This document shows, piece after piece, positions 1 through 9,044 of a stretch of DNA of 64,000 bases (its first letter is position 1; the number at the start of each line of letters is the position of its first letter). The DNA comes from Gonocerus acuteangulatus (Eukaryota > Arthropoda > Insecta > Hemiptera > Coreidae). The DNA lies in contig OX328127.1 of the NCBI GenBank assembly GCA_946811695.1, positions 46,916,982 through 46,980,981 of the forward strand, written 5' to 3'. Made by a program: the position numbers and the translations under genes. The notes under the pieces were generated by a model, which worked only from the letters and a program-made list of their open reading frames with translations, had not been told where the DNA came from and did no database searches.

Positions 1-252
1 AAAAAATTGTCTTAGTTAGTTTTATGAAAGAAGAACGTAAACTTACTTCTTACCAAGTAAACATGAGAGAAATGTATGAAAACCTAAATAAATATGGGAG
101 TGTTTTGGCGAAGGAGGTGTGTGTAAAGAGAGAAAGAAAGGCTACCACTTGTAACCAGTGAGAGTTAGGATTTAGCTGGAGGAAAATGGGATGGCCGACC
201 TAGATTCCCGGAACCTTAGCAAACATTTACTCATGCACTTCTTTATGTCCTA
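1..252. other. Unassigned AT-rich sequence
   Basis: I recognise no gene, RNA or repeat in this stretch. A purine-rich patch near 105-150 is the only visible bias. Confidence 0.5.
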
Positions 253-600
253 CCATACAGGTGGTTAGATGCTTGTAGATCAACCGTAGAACACTATATG
301 GATTGCAGAGGGCGGCAGCATGTGGAATCAATGGTTTAGAAGGTTTAACATGGAATGGGGTTATAGATTCTCAGTGTGTTTACAAAGACTGACCTATTAT
401 CGTCTTTATAGTACTATCGTATAGGTGGCAAGATGCTTGCAGATCAGCCGTAGAACACACCAAGAATTGCTAAGGGCAGCAACATGTGGAATCAATGGAT
501 TGGAAGGTGAAACATGGAATGGGTACATGGATTCTCAGTGCCTTTACAAAGACTGACCTATTATCGTCTTTATAGTACTATCGTATAGGTGGCAAGGTTA
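253..600. repeat. Tandem duplication, ~164-bp unit, two copies plus a start
   Basis: The phrase AGGTGG(T/C)(T/A)AGATGCTTG occurs near 259 and 424, and AGGTGGCAAGG recurs near 587, giving a period of about 163-165 bp. Both units include GTAGAACAC, CATGTGGAATCAATGG and CTTTATAG, with scattered substitutions, so the duplication is old. No reading frame persists across it. The third start runs into the tRNA-like region that follows. Confidence 0.75.
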
Positions 601-740
601 ACATTATAACATTTGGTGCTCTAATGGTCCAGATGTTGATGCGCCATAAAATAAAAAAAAATAAAAAATTACAACATTTGGACTCCTGGCCCAAGATCGT
701 GGGTTCGGTTCCCACTAGGGGAGGTGGCGTTTCTTTCGAA
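585..740 (+). mobile_element. tRNA-like SINE head, interrupted by a SINE-tail insertion
   Basis: An A-box-like GGCAAGGTTAAC (about 590-601) and a B-box-like GGTTCGGTTCC (about 701-711) are separated by an insertion at 617-668. Without it they are about 45 bases apart, close to tRNA spacing. This suggests a tRNA-derived SINE head of a different family from the window's main SINEs. Its 3' body is not recognisable. It is not a tRNA gene, because the acceptor stem does not pair. Confidence 0.4.
604..681 (+). mobile_element. Tail-only SINE insertion with TSD
   Basis: The insert at about 617-668 is only the shared SINE 3' tail (CTCTAATGG...GATGCGCCATAAAA) followed by an A-rich run. It is flanked by TTATAACATTTGG (604-616) and TTACAACATTTGG (669-681), a 13-bp TSD with one mismatch. 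No tRNA or 5S head is present, so a ~36-base tail appears to have been copied in on its own or as a severely 5'-truncated SINE. Two similar events lie near 28.2 and 36.3 kb. Confidence 0.7.
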
Positions 741-882
741 AAAAGGAAAGGCATCAGCCCTATCCTCGCTAGAAAAGGGTGGTAACAAAGAGATAACCTT
801 GTCCTAAAATTCATTGTGATAAATGGACTTAAAATTTAAATAATAATAATTTTAAAAAAAAATGATAATAATTAAAACATTT

Positions 883-1071
883 GCCAACGGCCACAGCCAG
901 TTGAATGCACTGGTTCCCGTTGATCACCGAAGTTAAGCAACGTCGGACCTGGCGAGTACCTGAATGGGTGACTGACCAAGTGCTGTTGGCATTATAAAAG
1001 GACGGTAACCTGTAGATAGCCCGGCGTTAATAGCCTAAATGCTGGTATGCCGTTAAACTCAATAATAACAA
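883..1071 (+). mobile_element. 5S rRNA-headed SINE with perfect 14-bp TSD
   Basis: Positions 883-990 are clearly 5S rRNA-derived: they start GCCAACGGCC, contain GATCACCGAAGTTAAGCAAC and GAATGGGTGAC, and end GTTGGC. The body then reads AACCTGTAGATAGCCCGGCG and ends in the SINE tail TAATAGCC...ATGCCGTTAAA. AATTAAAACATTTG at 870-883 is repeated exactly at 1072-1085. The 5S part has changes expected to disrupt folding and is joined to a non-5S tail, so it is a retroposon and not a 5S gene. The same 3' tail is found on tRNA-headed SINEs here. Confidence 0.9.
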
Positions 1072-1085
1072 AATTAAAACATTTG

Positions 1086-1544
1086 GACGTCAGGATAAAT
1101 ATTACGGTGTTTCATACGGTCGCGTTAGAACAGATCAATGCCTGCAGCTAACGGCCGTTACACGCACATAGATACATAAATCGCCATTCTTGAGGCATTA
1201 TGTTTTTGAGAATATTTGAAAGCCGCCCCGAAACGAGTACAGTCGCCGCGAGTCTATTTATACCCACTGATTCTTTAGCCTGTCTATATATAGAGACTGA
1301 TTCCTCCGTTGGTCTATATATAGCAGCCCAGTCCACTGCCTAACACCTTAATGCCTGTCCTTCTTTGGGCCACTCATCTCCTCACGGGATCGACAAATTG
1401 CCACTTAGCGTTCCATTTTTTCCTCCATTCTCATAGCCGTTACACATCACAGACCGACTATCCCCTGGAAATAGTCGTGCGAGTATCCAGGTTTATTTAT
1501 GTGGGATTTAAAATACATTTTTAGGCATTTCAATATTTTTTTTT
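1086..1544. other. Unassigned sequence
   Basis: No recognisable gene or repeat. A short ORF on the minus strand (1148-1336) has no family signature and is treated as chance. Confidence 0.5.
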
Positions 1545-1801
1545 CTATAACTGGCGAATAAGGCGGAAGGTCAATAAAATATCGTCACACAATTTTACAC
1601 TTTTATTTATCTTCCCTACCAGTCTAGACGAGGCCCTGCTAGTGGAAGGTTCCATTCCACAGGTTGAGGCTGAATTTAATGTTTAAGTGTGTTCCCCTGA
1701 AGAGGCACCAAAAAGGGTGCGAAACATGTAGGGAAGATAAATAAAAGTGTAAAAGTGTGTGACGATATTTTATTGACCTTCCGCCTTATTCGCCAGTTAT
1801 A
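1545..1801 (+). mobile_element. Penelope-like terminal sequence in inverted-repeat form
   Basis: Two arms of about 75 bp are inverted copies: the left (about 1545-1620) includes GGAAGGTCAATAAAATATCG and the right (about 1718-1801) includes its complement. The centre holds CTGAAGA (1697-1703), a small stem GCACC/GGTGC, and GAAAC (1721-1725). That is the order of a hammerhead ribozyme core, a motif described in the pseudo-LTRs of Penelope-like elements. A related sequence lies on the minus strand at about 20060-20190. The family call is inferred from motif order; no coding region is attached. Confidence 0.55.
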
Positions 1802-2620
1802 TATATTTGAACTAAGGGTCATTTAAAGAATAATTTTTTTTTCGTTTCTCTTCAGGGGCTTTTTTATTCCTGAACATAAGTAAAATATTCAAACATTCTG
1901 CATTTAGGGCACGCTACGGATTAAGGACAAAATGAATATTGGCAAAGTCAGTCTACAACTACAGTTTAGTGATAATGCGCTAGATCAGTAATTTTCTATA
2001 AACAAAAATTAGGTGCAGATAGCCGACAACGTGATAAGAAGTCCGATGGGAATAAGAGATGAGCCAGGTTCTTCAGGAACTGAGGATCCCCGTTCTCCAA
2101 GGTAGAGAAATTGCAGGTAGAAAAATAAATCTTAAAAATGATATGACTACTTTTCTGTTAAATATGTCTTTTAGTTTATATAACGGTAAAGATGTAAATG
2201 TAACGGATGAATTGGGCCTGGACGGCTCGATCGGCAAACTACAATTTATTTAAAATAAACATGCACTATCTGCGAGGGTATGATTGTAGCCATGTAATGT
2301 TTAAATAGGAATAGCTAATGACCAATCAATTTATAGGTTGGATTATAGGTTGTGACCTATGATTATCCTTGTGGGTTACAATACCTCTACTTTACTCCCC
2401 ACTAGTATTACCCCGCCAGGCCTGCAATTACTTATTTGTAAGGTCGTGATTTTTAATACCCCGAGGGTCTGTTGCCTCTCCCGGACGACCTTTCGTTTCC
2501 ATTTCGATCAATATGGCAGCATGGCCAAGGTTTTATTTCAAATCTTTATTTTTACATCAAATATTTTATTTTTGTGCCACTACAAATGTTCATCATTGAT
2601 AAGTTCATTGATTTAATTAT
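1802..2620. other. Unassigned sequence with a short orphan ORF
   Basis: A 64-codon ORF at 2059-2253 (+), starting MSQVLQELRIPVL, resembles no family I know. There is no visible splice or promoter context that would make it convincing. The rest shows no repeat. Confidence 0.35.
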
Positions 2621-2700
2621 GTCTAGACCATAGTCTCCCAAACCTTTTATTGACTACCATACCCTTTACAGGGTAAAAAAAATGCCAACGAGTTCAAAGT
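2621..2700 (+). mobile_element. Possible hAT-type terminal fragment
   Basis: AGTCTCCCAAACCTTTTATT near 2631-2650 resembles the ends of many hAT elements (CAGTGGTTCCCAAACCTTTT). No matching opposite end or 8-bp duplication is visible, so this is at most a degraded fragment. Confidence 0.3.
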
Positions 2701-4076
2701 ATTTTATTATATTAAATTTCTAATTAGGTAGGTTTACCGCGGCATCTCCTTGATTTTCATAGCGCCTTCTATTTCCCTTTGGTCCGCTACCGCCTCTGTT
2801 GCGAACCAGACGAATTAAGAATTTGTTTGGTAACATAAATTTAAGATTGATGAGGGATGAAGGGTCAGAAACCAACAAAGGAATATTAACGATTATTAAA
2901 AAAACAAAACACAAATAGGTGTTATGGAGTCCACACTAAAAATCTGAAAATATATTGAATGATGTACATCCTTCTGGCTAATGAAACGAGCCAGCTGTAA
3001 ACATGTATTAGTATTTTGCATTATTAAACTCAAGAGTTCTCACAGTTACGTCTAAAGAAGAAAAATATAAATATTATAGTTTCCCAAATATTAGAACCTC
3101 AGAGATTTAGGTCAGTATAATGGAGATCAATATAAATATCCAGTGAAGGGTCGAATCTAAAGAATATGGAAGTTGAAGGTGCTTTAGAACGAAGAGAGAT
3201 TATTGGAGTAAAATGCTTCCCTCCTTAGATGGTGGGAGGGGAGTTGCTACCCTCTACGGTACAAGATGACGCCCCTAGAACCCAGCAAGAATTCTCAATG
3301 AGCCTCCGTTCAGGAAACCTTCGCATTTTCAACTGCATAAGTTTATTTATAAGGCCCGTGGATTTCCTTAAAGTGTCTTCTCGTTTTTTCTTTCAACCCT
3401 TATTCAGATTAAGTTTTTGTAGCGTGCATGATCGAACTTTTTTTCAGTTAAATCAAAAAATATAATTCTTTTAATAGGCAGGAAGTTGATAGCAAAGGAA
3501 ACAAGATCCAGAAATAAAAGGGATGATATGTCTGATTTGAGGAAGACAGCCAGCTTGAAGAAAATTGGAAAAATGACGACTCTTTTTCGGAGTATTTTTA
3601 GCAAATAGGTACCTGTAGCAGACAGCGTTAACTGACGGTTATTGAGTAACAAATGCATTCTGGACCACATTGTTGTCCGTTTTGCTGGTCAATGGCCAAA
3701 CATAGCGTTAATCATAGTGGACCTCCTCGCGGCCCTCCTTAAAAGTCTTTCACCACCGTGAAACTACAAAGAAGAGTCCCCGTAAGCCTCGGGAATCATT
3801 TCTCCTCTAGTCTCCTCAAAAGATTTTCTCAGATTAGCACGTAACGTATTCCTTTGCTGATTCATTTTTTCCCTGACACGGATGGTGCGCAGAGGTTTGC
3901 AATAACTGACGTCCTACCTCTTCCAGACCATGGAGAGTATTTTTCGCAGCAACGTTACCCAAAGTGGTCCGAACCTACTCCAAGCAATTGGAGCAGCACG
4001 AGAAATTCAATTGCATTACTTTCGGAACGCACCCTATTTGCATTGCACATTTTTGCACCGGGATTTATTTTCTTTT
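2701..4076. other. Unassigned sequence
   Basis: Several short ORFs overlap on both strands, none with a recognisable domain or a coding-like composition. I see no repeat shared with the rest of the window. Confidence 0.5.
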
Positions 4077-4195
4077 AGCACTTTCCTCCGAAGGAAAGTA
4101 GCTATTGAGGTTGGACTCATGACGGAATTTTTGAAAAATTTCTTCAAATCTTTATCGATCCTACCTAGTAGACACCGAAAATGACCCCCGTTAAA

Positions 4196-4270
<75 letters not shown>

Positions 4271-5319
4271 TGTTAACACGATAGCGGCCAGAGTTTTTAT
4301 TTTTTCGTCACGAAACTTGGTATATAGCATTCAATTAGCAAACGATTGAACGAGTTCGTTAACCACCAAAGTCGGTCCACCGGAAGGGGGGGTTTACCCC
4401 GAACCCAAAACACGAATTTGACTATGTCAGCCGTAATATTTGTTATATTTCAACGAAACTTGGTATTCGTAGTGGTAATATAGAGAGAAAAGTAAGATAT
4501 AAAAATGAACTAAATCGGTTCATTAGAAGGGGGGGGTTTACTTTGGACCCACGATACCAATTCGCCACTACCAGCCGTGATTTTTGGTATATTTCGACGA
4601 AACTCGGTATTCGTAGTGGTAATCCACAGGTGAATATGTGTTGTAAAAATAAACTAAATCGGTTCATTAGGAGGGGGGGTTTACTCCGGACTCACAATAC
4701 CAATTCGCCACTACCAGCCGTGATTTTTGGTATATTTCGACGAAACTCGGTATTCGTAGTGGTAATCTACAGGTAAATATGTGTTGTAAAAATAAACTAA
4801 ATCGGTTCTTCAGAAGGGGGGGTTTACTCCGGACCCAAATTCCTAATATACTCATACCGGTCGTAATTTCTGCTGTATTGTAACGAAACGCGGCATACGT
4901 CGTGGGTATTTCATGAGAAAGAAGTGTTGTAAAAATGAGCTGAATCGGTCAATCGGAAAGCGGGGGTTTAATTTGTAATATATTTCAATAGAAAAGCCAG
5001 CCAGACGTAGGTTCACAAAGCCGCCGCAAGGAGCGCTTTCTACCACTAGAGTGACTGTATCCTGTTCCTGCCTTAGATCAAAATACGATAATAAGAGGTT
5101 TTTTGTATTTATTACTTAGTGTAATAGGTACCATGTGTAAACATAACTCTGGAAGCAAATTAATAATTGATCAGTTACTCATTGCAAATTTAAAAGAGAA
5201 CTATTCATGTTTTTATTTTATTTATGTAGGATATTTTAAGCAAATTGTTCTGGTAAGCAGTTTACACTACCGAAATACTGAGGAAAGTGCTTAGTTATGC
5301 AGCTCCTGCGTGACGGACT
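4077..5319 (-). mobile_element. Helentron-like (HINE-like) element, type 1, full-length copy A
   Basis: Read on the minus strand, the element starts AGTCCGTCACGCAGGAGCTG, has an inner AGCACTTTCCTC, and finishes in a hairpin built from ACTTTCC/GGAAAGT and ending AGTGCT. The window strand shows TTTT before the hairpin end and TTTT after the other end. Inside are about four tandem subunits of ~144 bp, each with a poly-C/G run (GTAAACCCCCC), GAACCGATTTAGTTTATTTT and a CGAAACTCGGTATTCG-type motif, plus (TA)n at 4198-4267. Near-identical to the copy at 31382-32649. Short inner inverted repeats, a terminal hairpin and T-rich targets suggest a non-autonomous Helentron, but no Rep/helicase gene is present. 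Confidence 0.75.
4198..4267. repeat. (TA)n microsatellite inside type 1 element
   Basis: An uninterrupted run of about 35 TA units at the fixed internal position seen in other type 1 copies (17.77, 32.44 and 44.45 kb). Confidence 0.95.
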
Positions 5320-6380
5320 TTTTTAACTCACATGCAAATAATAGAACTTATTAGGCTTCATGTTAAACTTTTTATTTTATTTTGGTGTGGAAACGTTTTC
5401 AAGAAAAATGAAAATTCTTTTAGAAAAACGACGCGTTGATTTGAAATGTTTTTCACTTGTTTGAGACTCATTTCGAGTAGAAGAAATATTAAAATATTGG
5501 TATATTGATTGTAACCTCTATTACAACAATATTATTTTTCTTCTTTACCATAAACTATCTACCTAAGATCTTTATTACTTTATTATAATTTGTTAACATT
5601 ATAATTAATAATTTAGAAAATCTATGCCGAATTTTTGCCACACACTTGCCAATGACCTCGCAGTATTGATTCGAAAATAATATGAAAATGACATACATCA
5701 GTGAGTAAATCAGAGATACCTTCCAGTATAATTCATAAAATAGGATAATTTAGTTTCCCAAGCGGTTGCTCACTCTCAACATATATTGGTCAAGAGGTCC
5801 ATCTTAGGACTAAGTTCCTCGTTCAACATACCCTTCCTTTGACCAATCATGCCGAGAAAGACGGTCGGATGAGCTCAATATTCCTATAAAAGGCCTAGAA
5901 TAAATTTATTCAAACAAAACGAAAACCTCCTAATCGTGACCTCTCATAAATTAAGGTATTCTGCCAATTTTAAAGCTGAAAAGAAACACAAATGATTTTG
6001 GAGCCGAAGGGCTTATTGGGCGAGTTTATCAGAGAGTAAGGTGACAAGGGCCGGTGTTGTGGGTCGATAGGAACAAAGCTGGGGGGGATCTACCCCCACA
6101 ATTTCCCTTCAATCCCCCCAACCTACCGCCCTCGCCCTTCTCCCACACAACACCCAGCCGTATCAAACTATAATCGACTTTCCGCTTCTATCTATCCGTA
6201 CAGTTTCTTTTTTATAAAGCATCACATCTTCTTTCTTTTTTTTGTAAAGCATTAGTATGAAGTTAGGCCACAATTTATTTGGAATGTATATATTTTTATT
6301 TATTTATTTCAGTCTACTTTAAGTGCTGCCTAATTTCCTTCGCTAGCCAAATTTCATTTGACTGGCGTTAACAAACATTT
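5320..6380. other. Unassigned sequence
   Basis: No gene or element recognised. A C-rich stretch at about 6080-6150 and runs of T at 6180-6300 are the only compositional features. Confidence 0.5.
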
Positions 6381-6640
6381 GGGGGCCAGATTGGTTCAGT
6401 GGTATGCACTCGACTCACATCATGGAGGACCTTAGTTCAAAGCTCGGGGCGCGAACTAATAATAATACCATTCAGTGTCGTTGTCCGAGGGTTGTATTCG
6501 GAGTCCCAGGCCATTCCTGGGCTCACCCAGCATTCAATTAATTTATGGGTATCTGTGAATGGGAATGTTAGGCGACCAAAGCTCAGATGACCACATTACC
6601 CTTCTAGAGTGCTGTATGATGAAGAATCAGATCCCACTAA
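6381..6640 (+). mobile_element. tRNA-derived SINE-like element, second family
   Basis: GGGGGCCAGATTGGTTCAGT begins a tRNA-like head: A-box-like TGGTTCAGTGG at 6390-6400 and B-box-like AGTTCAAAGCT near 6433. The ~180-bp body (GTTGTATTCGGAGTCCCAGG, TTAGGCGACCAAAGCTCAG) differs from the main SINE family and lacks its 3' tail. Neither an A-rich end nor a TSD is clear. Confidence 0.5.
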
Positions 6641-6760
6641 AGCAGTGGCACTCAACTTTCATTTTTTATGGGCCGCAAACACAATTTTTCATGGTATGGT
6701 GGTTCGCAAAACAAATAGATAAATAATAAATTGAATTAAACAACTATAAACCATCCATTG
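6641..6760 (+). mobile_element. hAT-like terminal fragment
   Basis: CAGTGGCACTCAACTTTCAT followed by TGGGCCGCAAACACAATTTT matches the usual start of hAT-type short elements (CAGTGGTTCTCAACC...TGGGCCGC). I could not find a matching inverted end downstream, so only one end is supported. Confidence 0.5.
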
Positions 6761-8330
6761 CGAATATTTTAACATTTCCTGACGTTCCAAACATTTATAT
6801 TAATATGCAACAGTATTTTATTACGGAAAATTAGTGTTATTTCTAATAACGAAAATAACGCGAAAATCAAAGATGGTCAAAATAAAGTAACACCCGATGG
6901 TTGAGTGTAGCTACTCTGCATTAGCTAGATTTTTATGATAGCAAATAAAATAAAAATCGAAAAATGCAGAAAATGCGCAATGCATTAGTTTTTCTAATAA
7001 TCTATTATTGCATTATGTAAAATAATTTAACGCCTGTATTCCTGAACTAATAATATAAATAAAATTGAAAATAGTAAGAGAAAAGAAAAAAATTAGGTTG
7101 CAATTTTTAAATGGCTAAGCGTTTCTCAGGAGGAAATCTATCACGGAAATTCAATAATTTCTGAAGATTTATGTAATCTACTCTAGTCCGGGCAGAAACA
7201 AAAGAACATGGAGGCGCATGCCCGGAGGGTAGGTAGACCTTCCCCCCACATGGGCTGGAGGCAGCGCGTGCTCACTGCCTGCTTCTTTTATTTGCTAATA
7301 GACAATAGATATTATAGATTTTTACAGAATCTCACTCATGACTTCGCTTTTGTAGAGGAAGGCTTGCCTTTGCACAATTAGTCTCTATTAGTAAAGTAAA
7401 GAGCTCTTTAGTTTCTGATAGGGCACCTAAAATAGTTTGAAACATGCGGAGCTGATTTAAATAAAAGAACGCGCTTAATTCTGTTGTTATAAACCTTGTG
7501 CCTGTCATATATATTGATTTAAAATATTTTTGAATATTTTCAATATATTTTCAAATATTCAAAATAATATACATGATATATATTTACTTTTTTTCCAATG
7601 TTCACCTCGAACCCATTTTATAATTACTGTTACACTAGCCATTAGGTCATAATATATGTGAGTGTGCGTGTTTTTAATTGGTGGCAATCTCGTTTTAAGA
7701 GGGGTGACGTGAACTCTAGAGTGAGAATTGGGTGTTCGTAAAGCCCTGCCCAACCCAGAATCGTCATAAGAAAAGAATTGACTTGAGATGTCACTAATAG
7801 TTCAAGGAAAATTATTTTCTCGAGTTGATTAATCTTTGAAATAAACAATCTATTTACGTCATAATTGCTTCTGATGAATTTCTCTATGAAAACTAATTGA
7901 TCCCCGTAGTGGATTAGTGATGATGACCGGGGTTGAAGGAGCTCGGGAGAAGGGCTGAAGGGGGGGGGGGGGGTAAGCCAGGAGTGGAGGGGGTGGGGCT
8001 GTTAATTACAGCAATAAATTGATAATCCCTCCCTTAGCCGAGTAGCGACGCTATCTTGCGGCGTTTTATTGCCCTAACCCCGGTCTTCGAGAACGGACCA
8101 ACTTCTCGGCCGTCTTCACTAATCGGTGAATTCCCCTCTTAGTAATCGCTCCTTATTTATTTCTTTACTCTAAGGAAAATGAATTCATCCGGAAGGAATT
8201 ATCCGTATTGCCTCTTTCATTATTAAAGCGGCGGACAATAGAGTGGCCTAAAGAAATAAATAAAAATGTTTTGTGTTTCATACTATCCCATAAGTCGTCA
8301 AAGAAGAGAAAAACATTAGATCCACAGAAA
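6761..8330. other. Unassigned AT-rich sequence with a G-run
   Basis: No gene recognised. A G-run at about 7960-7973 with neighbouring GGGG tracts (GGGGTGGGG near 7990) could form a G-quadruplex. Short ORFs at 7559-7848 (minus) and 8208-8396 (plus) have no family signature. Confidence 0.45.
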
Positions 8331-8339
8331 AATCTATAT

Positions 8340-8530
8340 TTGGAGCATATTGGGATGCTCTTTGGCTGCCTTCTTCAGTTAAAAAAATATAGATAATTAC
8401 AAACGAGAATAATCACAATAGTAAGAACCTATTTACATCTTGGGTTTAAAATAGTTCACAATGGCTTTGCCGAAACGTTCGAATAATAGATTTGACTAAA
8501 AATCCCAACCATTCCTTGAGTTCTTATCGC
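8340..8530 (+). mobile_element. Penelope-like 3' end relic
   Basis: GCCGAAACGTTCGAATAATA followed by GATTTGAC...AATCCCAACCATTCC parallels the region after the hammerhead-like motif at 50320-50390 (CGAAACGTCC...AGATTTC...AATCCCAACTATACC). Just upstream, GGCTGCCTTCTTCAGTT is the same motif in the opposite orientation. This looks like a small, partly inverted fragment of a Penelope-type terminal repeat. Confidence 0.45.
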
Positions 8531-8693
8531 CTCAATAGCTATCTTCATTGCATTATGATATTATTTCGTATTCTACACCGGCGAGAGCACATCCACTTTT
8601 AAAATTTCTGTCTATCTTTAGCATGTTTCACAAAATGTAGTCCGCCGCAGCCTCAGAAATGATTAATGGTCGAAATGTTTTCAGTATTTCTAA

Positions 8694-9040
8694 GGGTACA
8701 GATGCACACTGCGGTTTTGGCCTAGTCGGCGGACAGGTCAAAGACCCGACACTTGAATGTACTTCCATATCAATTTTCGCCTTACCCATATTTTTGAAAG
8801 TATCTCCCACTTACAAAACTGATAAGTAAAGAAACTAAAACCGACACATAAAACAGCCAGTGTCTTTTCAGGTAGAAACACATGTAATGCCAGTGTGCAA
8901 TAAAACAGCCGCGGCACAAGGATGGAATGATAAGCCAAGTAGGCTTCAGAGGGACGAGTCGGCTTGGACCTCGGTGTGTGGCTTAATACAGAGGCCATTT
9001 TCGCCGACTCGGCCAAAACCGCACTGTGTGCCACCAGCCT
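8694..9040. mobile_element. Short non-autonomous TIR element, hAT-like
   Basis: Terminal inverted repeats of about 28 bp face each other: GCACACTGCGGTTTTGGCC at 8704 and its near complement GGCCAAAACCGCACTGTGTG at 9011-9030. The ~340-bp length and absence of a transposase indicate a MITE. The outer bases (TAAGGGTAC... / ...AGCCTAA) resemble hAT ends, but I could not find an 8-bp duplication. Confidence 0.65.
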
Positions 9041-9044
9041 AAGT

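Noticed and set aside
883..990. 5S rRNA gene (also at 63255-63363)
   Set aside because: Diverged from functional 5S, fused to a SINE tail, with TSD and poly-A; it is a retroposon head.
4034..4330. ORF with a long Tyr-Ile repeat (also near 18.9, 31.2, 34.0, 48.3 and 60.8 kb)
   Set aside because: The frames are translations of (TA)n microsatellites inside or beside mobile elements.
7905..8010. G-rich promoter or CpG island
   Set aside because: A local G-run only. There is no extended CpG-rich region and no gene nearby.
8738..9034. 98-codon minus-strand ORF
   Set aside because: Lies across the short TIR element and starts in its terminal repeat; it is a shadow of the repeat.
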